Source of the DNA: Paracoccus aestuarii
GTDB lineage: Bacteria > Pseudomonadota > Alphaproteobacteria > Rhodobacterales > Rhodobacteraceae
DNA: 64,000 nt
Reading direction: 5' to 3'
NCBI RefSeq assembly: GCF_028553885.1
Contig: NZ_CP067169.1
Span: 1,631,501 to 1,695,500 of the forward strand
A program made the translations under genes and the position numbers. Below are positions 13,086-21,033 of this stretch, one piece after another; the first letter of the stretch is position 1; every line of letters begins with the position of its first letter. A model generated the notes under the pieces. That model searched no databases and was not told the DNA's origin. It saw nothing but the letters and a program-made list of their open reading frames with translations.

Positions 13086-13731
13086 GCCGATCGCGCAGCG
13101 CCGCCAGATCCCCCGGCAGGCGCGCCGCGATCGCAGCCGCAGCCGCCGCCTCGTCGGCATCCAGCATCCGTTCCACCTCGGCCGCGCCGCCACGCAGGCT
13201 GGCGGTCAGCACGCGCATCGCATGCAGGCCCGTCTCGCGCGTCTCGTCCATCAGCGACAGGTAATCCGCCATCATCTGGGCCGCGCGCTGGCCGTCATGG
13301 CGCGCGATGCGCCGCAGATCCGTCGCCAGCGACCCCATGATCGACAGCAGCCGGTAATAGAGCACGACCGGATCGATCACCGGCGCGGGCAAAATATGGA
13401 TATCCGCGATCACCGCCGCAAAGATGCGGTCATTGGCCTGCTGGGGCAGCGAGGGCACGAAGCGCCCCGCAGCGATGCGCGCGATCAGCGCCTGCGCATC
13501 CTCGGGCGAGGGGGCCTGCTGTTCCAGCGCGAAGACATGGGCGCGGATCTCGGCCAGCAGGGCGCGCTGCAGGTCATCCTCGCGCGATTGGCGCAGGGCG
13601 GCGTCGCGGCGGCGGGTCTGGGCGGCGGCCACGATCCAGCCGGTGGCCAGGAACAGCCCCGCCACCACCGCCTGCAGCACCTGCGGGCTGAACCAGGCCT
13701 CAGCACCCGGCATGGGAACCCATCCGCGCAC
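13051..13731 (-). CDS. membrane-anchored hypothetical protein, 226 residues
   Basis: No family recognised. One transmembrane segment lies at about residues 17-36 (VLQAVVAGLFLATGWIVAAA), immediately followed by positive residues (QTRRRD), which would leave the remaining 185 residues in the cytoplasm. These are mostly helical, with LLAEIRAHVFALEQQ and VLYYRLLSIMGSLATDLRRI as coherent helices. The GTG at 13729-13731 sits 7 bases after AAGGGGA; an ATG six codons in is the alternative. It is divergent from the second DUF4174 gene by 29 bases. Function unknown. Confidence 0.6.
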   Translation of the reverse strand: MRGWVPMPGAEAWFSPQVLQAVVAGLFLATGWIVAAAQTRRRDAALRQSREDDLQRALLAEIRAHVFALEQQAPSPEDAQALIARIAAGRFVPSLPQQANDRIFAAVIADIHILPAPVIDPVVLYYRLLSIMGSLATDLRRIARHDGQRAAQMMADYLSLMDETRETGLHAMRVLTASLRGGAAEVERMLDADEAAAAAAIAARLPGDLAALRDRLNSRSSDPRGR

Positions 13732-13760
13732 CCGCGCGTCCCCTTGGCAGGAGGCCCGCC

Positions 13761-14147
13761 ATGACCCGCAAGACCATGACCACCCTCGGCGCCATCGTCG
13801 CGGCCCTGCCCGCCGCGGCGGGAGAACTGCCGGTGACGCCCCTGACCGATGCCCTGCTGCAGGACCTGCGCTGGCAGGCGCGGCCGGTCGTCATCCTGGG
13901 GCTGCCCGACCGGGTCCGCGACCAGATCGCGGCGTTCCAGGCGGCCTCGTCCGCGCTGGCGGATCGCGAGGTGGTCCTGTTGACCGACGGGCCGGATGCG
14001 GCGCGGCTGCGCGACGGGTCGGATCTGCAGGTGCTGCTGATCGGCAAGGATGGCGGCGTCAAGATGTCCGAGGCGGGCATGGTCGATCCCGACCGGATCA
14101 TCGGCCTGATCGACGCCATGCCCATGCGCCGGCGCGAGACGCGGTAG
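13761..14147 (+). CDS. DUF4174-domain exported protein, short paralogue
   Basis: 128 residues. A short signal peptide (about 1-21, ending PAAAGE) is followed directly by the DUF4174 domain: RWQARPVVILGLPDRVRDQ, then LLIGKDGGVKMSE and DPDRIIGLIDAMPMRRRE. The core and C-terminal block match the 12.2 kb protein closely, without the 65-residue linker. AGGAGG lies just before the ATG. The two are paralogues about 1 kb apart, separated by two unrelated genes. Confidence 0.75.
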   Translation: MTRKTMTTLGAIVAALPAAAGELPVTPLTDALLQDLRWQARPVVILGLPDRVRDQIAAFQAASSALADREVVLLTDGPDAARLRDGSDLQVLLIGKDGGVKMSEAGMVDPDRIIGLIDAMPMRRRETR

Positions 14148-14151
14148 CCGG

Positions 14152-14508
14152 TCATCGCGCCCCTCCGGCCAGCAGGCCCGCCAGCAGCAGCGCCACGCTG
14201 ACCCCGGCCAGCGCCTGAATCGGCGTCACATGGCCGCCCAGCATCAGGACCAGCCCCGCACCCCAGATCGCCACCGTGACCGGCAGGCCCACCGCCCAGA
14301 AGCGCAGCCCCCGCCAGCGACCCGTCACCGCGCCGAAGACCAGCTGGAACAGCGCCAGACCGACCAGCGGCGGCAGCACATAGGCCAAGGGCAGGTCGGT
14401 CCCGCCCAAAGGCATGGTCGCCCCGCCCGCCACCGGCAGGACCGCCGTCATCCCGGCCAGGCCGGTGACGGAAGCCAGCAGATAGGCGGGCAGGGCGGCG
14501 CGGGTCAT
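14152..14508 (-). CDS. small integral membrane protein in the pccA operon
   Basis: 118 residues, almost wholly hydrophobic, with about four membrane segments: residues 5-28, 40-62, 70-91 and 97-115. A short basic loop (TGRWRGLRF) follows the second. The start overlaps the pccA stop by 4 bases (ATGA), so it is translationally coupled to the biotin-carboxylase subunit. No family recognised; position suggests a link to propionate metabolism, perhaps transport or membrane attachment, but that is inference. Confidence 0.7.
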   Translation of the reverse strand: MTRAALPAYLLASVTGLAGMTAVLPVAGGATMPLGGTDLPLAYVLPPLVGLALFQLVFGAVTGRWRGLRFWAVGLPVTVAIWGAGLVLMLGGHVTPIQALAGVSVALLLAGLLAGGAR

Positions 14509-16550
14509 TCGAACTCCATGATGATGTCATCGACCTTCAGGCTTTCGCCCGGGGCGGCATTAACGGATTTCACCGTGCCGCGGCGTTCCGCGCGCAGGAT
14601 GTTCTCCATCTTCATGGCCTCGACCGTGGCCAGGGCCTGACCCTCCTGGACCTCGTCGCCCGCGGCCACGTTGATCGACACGACCAGCCCCGGCATCGGG
14701 CAGAGCAGGAATTTCGACGTGTCCGGCGGCAGCTTTTCGGGCATCAGGCGGGCCAGTTCGGCGGCGCGCGGGCGGCGCACATGGACCGCCAGATCCGCGC
14801 CGCGCGTCCGCAGCCGCAGCCCGGCGGGGATCTTGTCGACCTTCATCACCAGCGGGCGGCCATCGACCTCCAGCCGGGCCAGGGACTGGCCGGGGCGCCA
14901 TTCGCCCTCGACCCGGATGCGGCGGTCGGCGATGGTCACATCCGCCCCGTCGCGATCCGCGCCGATGCGCACCGGCCATTCGCGCCGGTCGGCAAAGACG
15001 ACCCAATCCTCGCCCACATGGCGTTCGTGATTGTCCAGCCGCCCGCTGATGCGGGCGCGGCGGATCTCGGCCACGCGATGCATCGCGGCGGCGGCGGCGG
15101 CGATGCGCAGCATCTCGTCATCGGGCAGGGCGGCGCCTTGGAAGCCTTCGGGATATTCCTCGGCGATGAAGGCCGTGGTGATGTCGCCCGAGACGAATTT
15201 CGGATGGTCCATCACCGCCGACAGGAAGGGCAGGTTGTGGCCGATACCCTCGACCTCGAATTCGTCCAAGGCGGTGCGCATCGCCTCGATCGCCTGGCCG
15301 CGATCGGGGGCCCAGGTGCACAGCTTGGCGATCATCGGGTCGTAGAACATGCTGATCTCGCCGCCCTCATAGACGCCGGTATCGTTGCGGACGGCGGCCA
15401 CCCCCGTGGGGGCGCCGTCGGCCAGCCACTTGCCGCGCGACAGCATGGGCCCGGCCGCGACCTCGACCGGCGGGCGATAGCGCGTCAGCCGCCCGATCGA
15501 AGGCAGGAAGTTGCGATAGGGATCCTCGGCATAGAGGCGGCTTTCCATCGCCCATCCGGTGATCTTCAGGTCCGATTGCGCGAAGGGCAGCGGCTCGCCC
15601 GCGGCGACGCGAATCATCTGTTCGACCAGATCGACCCCGGTGATCAGCTCGGTCACGGGATGTTCGACCTGAAGGCGGGTGTTCATCTCAAGGAAATAGA
15701 AGTTGCGATCGCCGTCGACGATGAATTCCACCGTGCCGGCGCTGGTGTAATCCACGGCCTTGGCCAGGGCGACGGCCTGTTGGCCCATGGCCGCGCGCGT
15801 GGCCTCGTCCAGGAAGGGCGAGGGCGCCTCCTCGATGACCTTCTGGTTGCGGCGCTGGATCGAGCATTCGCGCTCATGCAGATAGACGGCATTGCCGTGC
15901 TGGTCGGCCAGCACCTGGATCTCGATATGGCGGGGCTGGGTGACGAATTTCTCGATGAAGATGCGGTCGTCGCCAAAGCTGTTGGCGGCCTCGTTCTTGG
16001 AGGACTGGAACCCCTCGCGCGCCTCGTCGTCGTTCCAGGCGATGCGCATGCCCTTGCCGCCGCCGCCCGCGCTGGCCTTGATCATCACCGGATAGCCGAT
16101 GCCCGCGCTGATGCGCACGGCCTCCTCGGCATCCGCGATCAGGCCCATATGGCCGGGCACGGTGCTGACGCCGGCCTGCTGCGCCAGCTTCTTCGAGGTG
16201 ATCTTGTCGCCCATCGCCTCGATCGCGCCCGAGGGGGGGCCGATGAAGGCCACGCCCTCGGCCTCCAGCGCCTCGGCGAACTTGCGGTTTTCCGACAAAA
16301 AGCCATAGCCGGGATGGACCGCCTCGGCGCCGGTCCGGCGGATGGCGTCCATGATGCGGTCGATCACGATATAGGACTGGTTGGCGGGCGAGGGGCCGAT
16401 ATGGACCGCCTCGTCGGCCATGCGCACATGCAGCGCGTTGCGGTCGGCGTCGGAGTAAACGGCGACGGTCGCGATGCCCATGCGGCGCGCGGTCTTGATG
16501 ACGCGGCAGGCGATCTCGCCCCGGTTGGCGATCAGGATCTTCTTGAACAT
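14505..16550 (-). CDS. pccA: propionyl-CoA carboxylase, biotin carboxylase/BCCP (alpha) subunit
   Basis: 681 residues from the ATG at 16550 (MFKKILIANRGEIA). It carboxylates its own biotin with ATP and bicarbonate, then hands CO2 to PccB to make methylmalonyl-CoA. The biotin carboxylase domain covers about 1-450 (KASAGGGGKGM nucleotide loop, HIEIQVLAD, EMNTRLQVEHPVTE). A BT/linker region follows, and the biotinyl domain ends the protein with ATVEAMKMENILRA (biotinylated Lys). Upstream lie tiny lipoproteins ended by a terminator; downstream is a coupled membrane protein. pccB is 1.6 kb further upstream on the same strand. Confidence 0.96.
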   Translation of the reverse strand: MFKKILIANRGEIACRVIKTARRMGIATVAVYSDADRNALHVRMADEAVHIGPSPANQSYIVIDRIMDAIRRTGAEAVHPGYGFLSENRKFAEALEAEGVAFIGPPSGAIEAMGDKITSKKLAQQAGVSTVPGHMGLIADAEEAVRISAGIGYPVMIKASAGGGGKGMRIAWNDDEAREGFQSSKNEAANSFGDDRIFIEKFVTQPRHIEIQVLADQHGNAVYLHERECSIQRRNQKVIEEAPSPFLDEATRAAMGQQAVALAKAVDYTSAGTVEFIVDGDRNFYFLEMNTRLQVEHPVTELITGVDLVEQMIRVAAGEPLPFAQSDLKITGWAMESRLYAEDPYRNFLPSIGRLTRYRPPVEVAAGPMLSRGKWLADGAPTGVAAVRNDTGVYEGGEISMFYDPMIAKLCTWAPDRGQAIEAMRTALDEFEVEGIGHNLPFLSAVMDHPKFVSGDITTAFIAEEYPEGFQGAALPDDEMLRIAAAAAAMHRVAEIRRARISGRLDNHERHVGEDWVVFADRREWPVRIGADRDGADVTIADRRIRVEGEWRPGQSLARLEVDGRPLVMKVDKIPAGLRLRTRGADLAVHVRRPRAAELARLMPEKLPPDTSKFLLCPMPGLVVSINVAAGDEVQEGQALATVEAMKMENILRAERRGTVKSVNAAPGESLKVDDIIMEFE

Positions 16551-16587
16551 GGGTCCCCCCCAGCCTTGGTGCTGGCCCTCAGACATG

Positions 16588-16625
16588 AAAAAACCGCCCG
16601 AGGATGCGCAAGGCATCCTGGGCGG
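16588..16625 (-). terminator. strong terminator after the small lipoprotein gene
   Basis: On the minus strand an outer CCGCCC/GGGCGG and an inner GGATGC/GCATCC stem are followed by six T (16588-16593). It lies 50 bases after the lipoprotein stop at 16676 and separates that gene from pccA. Confidence 0.85.
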
Positions 16626-16675
16626 CATCGGCAGCGTTCCGGCGGCCCGAGGGCCGGCCGGACAGGTTCAGTGCA

Positions 16676-16888
16676 TCACTGGCACAGGCGGAAGTCGTCG
16701 CAGAGCGCGCCGGCAGCACCGCCGATGGCCGCGCCGCGAACGACGTTGCGGCCGCTGACCGACGCCGCGGTCGCGCCGACGCCGGCGCCGATGAGCGCGC
16801 GGTCAGTGTCGGTCGGGTTGATGCCTTGGGTGCAGCCGGCGACGCCGGTTGCACCGACCAGCGCGAAGATGGCGAGGTATTTGGACAT
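16676..16888 (-). CDS. small glycine-zipper lipoprotein, 70 residues
   Basis: The start MSKYLAIFALVG at 16888 is followed by a lipobox, VAGC, with Cys19 as the lipidation site. The mature part (ALIGAGVGATAASV, VRGAAIGGAAGALCDD) is a glycine-zipper pattern, which in outer-membrane lipoproteins usually mediates membrane packing. The end, GALCDDFRLCQ, closely matches the neighbouring lipoprotein at 17.0 kb, so they are paralogues. Probably outer-membrane associated; exact role unknown. Confidence 0.75.
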   Translation of the reverse strand: MSKYLAIFALVGATGVAGCTQGINPTDTDRALIGAGVGATAASVSGRNVVRGAAIGGAAGALCDDFRLCQ

Positions 16889-16954
16889 GGTCGAATTCCT
16901 GTCTTTGATATGGCGGAGGCACAACCGCGTCCCCGCCCGATTGGTTCAGCCCGA

Positions 16955-17194
16955 TCAGCGGCGGACGCAGACGCCCGCGTCGTCGCAGAGCGCACCGGCG
17001 GTCGCGCCGATGGCCGCGCCGGTCGCCACGTTTTCATTGAGCGCGCGGGCCACGACGGCGCCGGCGACGGCACCACCGGCGGCGCGCTGCGCGTCCGGCG
17101 ACAGACCGCCACCCTGATAGCCGGGGGCGCAGGCCGACAGGCCGGCGGCGACGATGGCCAGACCGGCCAGACGGAGAGAGATCGATTTCTGCAT
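16955..17194 (-). CDS. small glycine-zipper lipoprotein, 79 residues
   Basis: The signal sequence MQKSISLRLAGLAIVAAG runs into LSAC, with Cys22 lipidated. The mature protein has two zipper stretches (AAGGAVAGAVVARAL and GAAIGATAGALCDD) and ends CDDAGVCVRR. The ALCDDxxxC tail is shared with the 16.7 kb paralogue and may form a disulphide. The two genes are tandem, 66 bases apart, and probably share a promoter upstream of 17194. Confidence 0.75.
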   Translation of the reverse strand: MQKSISLRLAGLAIVAAGLSACAPGYQGGGLSPDAQRAAGGAVAGAVVARALNENVATGAAIGATAGALCDDAGVCVRR

Positions 17195-17321
17195 GATATA
17201 GTGCCTGTGTTATTGGCCCGGGGCCGGGCCTGTTGCGTGTGCCGACGGGTTATCGCACAGCCGCACCCCGCGTCAAACTGACATGCCTGTGACTTCAAGG
17301 GGTTCGGCGCAGCTTTGCCCA

Positions 17322-17735
17322 TCAGGTCTCGTCGTCCTCGTCAACGTCCCAATCCTCGGCGTCGTTCCAGTCGAAGGCCGGGGCCTCGTCCTGGGCGAAC
17401 AGCTCGGGGAAGGCCGCCTCGGCCTCGCGCATGTCGATCTGCAGCAATTGCTCGTAATCGGCGGGGTCGAAATCGCCCACGGGCTTGACCTCGCGGCCGA
17501 TCAGCCAGGACAGGCGCCCGGCATCCAGGTTGCCGCGCACGAACGGTTCGTCGCCGAAATGCGCGATCAGCGCCGACAGGAACCCCGCATCGGCGCGCTT
17601 GTCGGCCGGGCGGCGGTCCTTGAATCGTTCGCGCCGCGTGATGGGCGTCGCGCCCTTCTTGCGATTCTCGCGCCGGATGGTGAACTGGAAATCGGTGCCG
17701 GGAAGGCGACCGGGAAAGCCGCGATGCTTCAGCAT
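17322..17735 (-). CDS. hypothetical acidic-tailed protein, 137 residues
   Basis: Start at the ATG 17733-17735 (MLKHRGFPGR). The N-terminal half is basic (RRENRKKGATPITRRERFK); the second half is strongly acidic and ends NDAEDWDVDEDDET. No membrane segment or signal. A central block around FLSALIAHFGDEPFVRGNLD and RLSWLIGREVKPVG looks folded. Family not recognised with confidence, although proteins of this shape are frequent beside pccB in Rhodobacterales. The charge split suggests binding to a nucleic acid or a basic partner; this is inference. Confidence 0.65.
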   Translation of the reverse strand: MLKHRGFPGRLPGTDFQFTIRRENRKKGATPITRRERFKDRRPADKRADAGFLSALIAHFGDEPFVRGNLDAGRLSWLIGREVKPVGDFDPADYEQLLQIDMREAEAAFPELFAQDEAPAFDWNDAEDWDVDEDDET

Positions 17736-17834
17736 GGCTGTGCCCCTGTGCTGGGGCGCGCGGGCCGGTCCGCGGTCAGGTCTGCGCACGGGCAGGCTGT
17801 CCGCCCGCGCGCGAATGATCGTGTCGGGCGGGTC

Positions 17835-17987
17835 TTAGAACTTGCCGCGATAGACGGGCTCGGTCGTGACCGGGTTGCCCATCTGGGCCGCGGGCGCGGT
17901 CGGCACGAAGACGTCGTTGGGCTGCTGGCGCTGGCAGGCGGCGAAGGCGGAAACCAGCACGAGGCCGAGGACGATTTTTTTCGACAT
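17835..17987 (-). CDS. tiny lipoprotein, 50 residues
   Basis: The minus strand reads MSKKIVLGLVLVSAFAAC from the ATG at 17987, then a short mature part rich in Gln, Pro and Val ending VYRGKF and a TAA at 17835. SAFAAC is a good lipobox with Cys18. The GAGCCTCTTTCC leader gives a modest ribosome site. It has the same layout as the two glycine-zipper lipoproteins 0.7-1 kb away but no zipper. It lies downstream of pccB (194 bases) and could be co-transcribed with it. Confidence 0.65.
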   Translation of the reverse strand: MSKKIVLGLVLVSAFAACQRQQPNDVFVPTAPAAQMGNPVTTEPVYRGKF

Positions 17988-18180
17988 GGAAAGAGGCTCC
18001 TGTAGGGCGGGCACGAAACGGCCCGGCTGCTCGGGTTGTGGGCGGCCTGTTGATCGGCCGTCCTGGGGCGAATGATAGCCGCGCGGGGTCCGGTCAGACA
18101 GGGATGCGATGCGACCCCCGCCAAAGCGGCGGCCCCCTGTGTCCCGGCTGCATCATTCACGACCTTGTGCATGCTTCGTC

Positions 18181-19713
18181 CTAGAGCGGAATGTTGTCGT
18201 GTTTTTTCCACGGGTTCGCCAGCTTCTTGCCGCGCAGGCTGGCGAATGCGCGGGCCACCCGGCGGCGCGTCGAACGGGGCTGGATCACCTCGTCGATGAA
18301 GCCCTTTTCGGCGGCCACGAAGGGGTTGGCGAAGCGGTCTTCGTAATCCTTGGTGCGCGCCGCGATCTTGTCCGCATCGCCCAGTTCGCTGCGATAGAGG
18401 ATCTCGACCGCGCCCTTGGCGCCCATCACCGCGATTTCCGCCGTGGGCCAGGCATAGTTGAAATCGCCGCGCAGGTGTTTCGACGCCATCACGTCATAGG
18501 CGCCGCCATAGGCCTTGCGGGTGATGACCGTGACCTTGGGCACCGTCGCCTCGCCATAGGCAAAGAGCAGTTTCGCCCCGTGCTTGATGACCCCGCCATA
18601 TTCCTGCCCCGTCCCGGGCAGGAAGCCCGGCACGTCCACCAGCGTCAGGATCGGGATCTCGAAGGCGTCGCAGAACCGCACGAAACGCGCCGCCTTGCGC
18701 GAGCTGTCGATGTCCAGGCAGCCCGCCAGCACCATCGGCTGGTTGGCGACCACGCCCACCGTCTGGCCCTCGATGCGGATGAAGCCCACGATGATGTTGC
18801 CCGCGAAATCGCGCTGAATCTCGTAGAAATCGCCCTCATCCGCGACCTTCTGGATCAGCTCCTTCATGTCATAGGGCTGGTTGGGGTTGTCGGGGATCAG
18901 CGTGTCGAGGCTGGGCTCGATCCGGCCCGGCTCGTCGAAGAAGGGGCGGGTGGGCGCCTTTTCGCGGTTGTTCAGGGGCAGAAAGTCGAACAGGCGGCGG
19001 ATTTCCGACAGCGCCTCGACATCGTCCTGGAAGGCGCCGTCGGCGACGGACGACTTCCTGGTATGGGTGGACGCGCCGCCCAGTTCCTCGGCGGTGACGA
19101 CCTCGTTCGTCACCGTCTTGACCACATCCGGCCCGGTCACGAACATGTAGGACGTGTCGCGCACCATGAAGATGAAATCCGTCATCGCCGGCGAATAGAC
19201 CGCGCCCCCCGCGCAGGGGCCCATGATGACGCTGATCTGCGGCACCACGCCCGACGCCATGATGTTGCGCTGGAACACGTCGGCATAGCCCGCAAGGCTT
19301 GCCACCCCCTCCTGGATGCGGGCGCCGCCCGAATCGTTCAGCCCGATGACGGGGGCACCGTTCTGCATGGCCATGTCCATGATCTTGCAGATCTTCTGGG
19401 CATGGGTTTCCGACAGCGATCCGCCGAAGACGGTGAAATCCTGGCTGAAGACATAGACCATGCGCCCGTTGATCGTGCCCCAGCCCGTCACCACCCCGTC
19501 GCCATAGGGGCGGTCGTCCTGCATCCCGAAATCGGTGCTGCGATGGGCGACGAACATGTCGAATTCCTCGAAGCTGTCCTCGTCCAGCAGCAGGTCGATG
19601 CGTTCGCGGGCCGTCAGCTTGCCGCGGGCGTGCTGGGCGTCGATGCGCCGCTGGCCGCCGCCAAGGCGGGCCTGCTCGCGCCGTTCTTCCAGCTGCTGCA
19701 GAATGTCCTTCAT
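18181..19713 (-). CDS. pccB: propionyl-CoA carboxylase, carboxyltransferase (beta) subunit
   Basis: 510 residues. It moves the carboxyl group from biotin on PccA to propionyl-CoA. Two crotonase-fold halves are visible: the N-terminal half with [32 protein letters not shown] and [13 protein letters not shown]; the C-terminal half with [33 protein letters not shown] and [17 protein letters not shown]. The ATG at 19713 faces the divergent alr gene across 135 bases holding repeated GCAAA-type sites. The gene leads the minus-strand run to pccA. Confidence 0.96.
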   Translation of the reverse strand: MKDILQQLEERREQARLGGGQRRIDAQHARGKLTARERIDLLLDEDSFEEFDMFVAHRSTDFGMQDDRPYGDGVVTGWGTINGRMVYVFSQDFTVFGGSLSETHAQKICKIMDMAMQNGAPVIGLNDSGGARIQEGVASLAGYADVFQRNIMASGVVPQISVIMGPCAGGAVYSPAMTDFIFMVRDTSYMFVTGPDVVKTVTNEVVTAEELGGASTHTRKSSVADGAFQDDVEALSEIRRLFDFLPLNNREKAPTRPFFDEPGRIEPSLDTLIPDNPNQPYDMKELIQKVADEGDFYEIQRDFAGNIIVGFIRIEGQTVGVVANQPMVLAGCLDIDSSRKAARFVRFCDAFEIPILTLVDVPGFLPGTGQEYGGVIKHGAKLLFAYGEATVPKVTVITRKAYGGAYDVMASKHLRGDFNYAWPTAEIAVMGAKGAVEILYRSELGDADKIAARTKDYEDRFANPFVAAEKGFIDEVIQPRSTRRRVARAFASLRGKKLANPWKKHDNIPL

Positions 19714-19764
19714 CGCGCCCTCCCGTTCGGATATCGGGGAAAGTTAGACCGGGATGCAGGTGCA

Positions 19765-19832
19765 GCAAAGCAAATTCGGGTAAATTTGCAAACTACGCCG
19801 CGCAAGTGTCCAGCAAAGTGAAATATTGCAAA
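19765..19832. promoter_or_regulatory. TTTGCAAA-type operator cluster in front of pccB
   Basis: A perfect TTTGCAAA palindrome (19785-19792) is flanked by GCAAAGCAAA (19766-19775) and TTGCAAA (19826-19832), between the pccB and alr starts. The short-chain acyl-CoA regulator PccR of Rhodobacter sphaeroides is known to act at TTTGCAAA-type motifs in front of pccB, so this is the likely propionyl-CoA response site. No pccR gene is in the window. Confidence 0.6.
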
Positions 19833-19848
19833 GCCGAGGGGTCGCGCG

Positions 19849-20865
19849 ATGGGGTTGCAGATCGATATCGGGGCCGTCTTGGCCAATCACGCGGCGCTGG
19901 CGGCCAAGGCGCCCGGCGCGCGGGCGGCGGCGGTGGTCAAGGCCGATGCCTATGGTCTGGGGGCCGAACGGATCGCGCCCGCGCTCTATGCGGCGGGGGT
20001 GCGGGATTTCTTCGTGGCCTTGGCGCGCGAGGGGCGGGCGATCCGGGCGCTGCTGCCGGATGATGCGCGCATCAACATCCTGTCGGGCCATATGGCGGGG
20101 GCGTATCTGGCCGGCCTGACCCCGGTCCTGAACAGCCCCGAACAGTTCTTTCGCGACCGCGCCATGCGCCCGGGCCAGCCCTTCGCGATCCAGCTGGACA
20201 GCGGCATGAACCGCCTTGGGATGGAGGCCGAGGAATGGGCCGCCATCCGCGACGAGGCCTTGGCCGCCGGTCCCGCCTTCATCATGTCGCACCTGGCCTG
20301 CGCGGATGAACCCGACCATGCCGCCAATGCGGCGCAGCTGGCGGCGTTCCGGGCGATGACAGATGGCTGCGGCGTGCCGCGGTCGCTGGCGGCGACGGGG
20401 GGCATCCTGCTGGGGCCGGACTACCATTTCGACATGGTGCGGCCGGGGGTGGGGCTTTATGGCGGGATGCCCTTTGCCGATGCCCGCCCGGTGGTGCGCC
20501 TGTCGCTGCGCGTCATCCAGACCCGCACCGTCCGGCGGGGCGAGATGGTGGGCTATGGCGCGACCTGGCACGCGGATCGCGACTGTCGGATCGCGACGGT
20601 GGATGCGGGCTATGCCGACGGCATCCTGCGGTCGCTGTCGGGATCGGGCATCGCGATGCATGCGGGCGACGTGGCCTGCCCGATCGTCGGGCGGGTGTCG
20701 ATGGACCTGATCACGGTCGATGTCTCGGCCCTGGATACGGTGCCGGACCGGCTGGACCTGATCGGCCCGCATCAGGGCATCGACGCGCTGGCCGACCGGG
20801 CGGGCACGATCGGATACGAGGTGCTGACCTCGCTCGGGCTGCGCTATGATCGCAGCTGGGTGTGA
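19849..20865 (+). CDS. alr: alanine racemase
   Basis: 338 residues, slightly short for the family. A PLP enzyme making D-alanine for peptidoglycan. VVKADAYGLGAERI holds the PLP Lys (residue 31), HLACADEPDH and GLYGGMPF follow, and the second catalytic base sits in MVGYGATWHADR. The C-terminal domain (VGRVSMDLITVDVSAL) is typical. The first residues, MGLQIDIGAVLANHAAL, match the usual Alr start, so the ATG at 19849 is accepted. Divergent from pccB; the intervening sites may affect either gene. Confidence 0.95.
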   Translation: MGLQIDIGAVLANHAALAAKAPGARAAAVVKADAYGLGAERIAPALYAAGVRDFFVALAREGRAIRALLPDDARINILSGHMAGAYLAGLTPVLNSPEQFFRDRAMRPGQPFAIQLDSGMNRLGMEAEEWAAIRDEALAAGPAFIMSHLACADEPDHAANAAQLAAFRAMTDGCGVPRSLAATGGILLGPDYHFDMVRPGVGLYGGMPFADARPVVRLSLRVIQTRTVRRGEMVGYGATWHADRDCRIATVDAGYADGILRSLSGSGIAMHAGDVACPIVGRVSMDLITVDVSALDTVPDRLDLIGPHQGIDALADRAGTIGYEVLTSLGLRYDRSWV

Positions 20866-20887
20866 AACGGGCAGCCAGGCGCGGGTT

Positions 20888-20988
20888 TTGCCGAAGCGTC
20901 ACGCAACTTTTACATGGTGGTGACGGTTCTGCCCTTCAGGTGGGCAAATCCGGCCACCGGCCCCGAACTGCGCCCTTGCAGTGGGGCC
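20888..20988 (+). promoter_or_regulatory. candidate promoter and leader stem-loop before phoH
   Basis: TTGCCG (20888-20893), a 17-base spacer and TACATG (20911-20916) make a possible promoter. A strong stem-loop follows (GGCCCC 20959-20964 with GGGGCC 20983-20988, inner ACTGC/GCAGT, 6-base loop). Without a T-run it is more likely a leader structure, or a terminator for alr, than a proven site. Confidence 0.4.
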
Positions 20989-21033
20989 GCGGGCTTGTCA
21001 CCATGACCTCAGACGCCTGAGCAGGAGAAAGAT

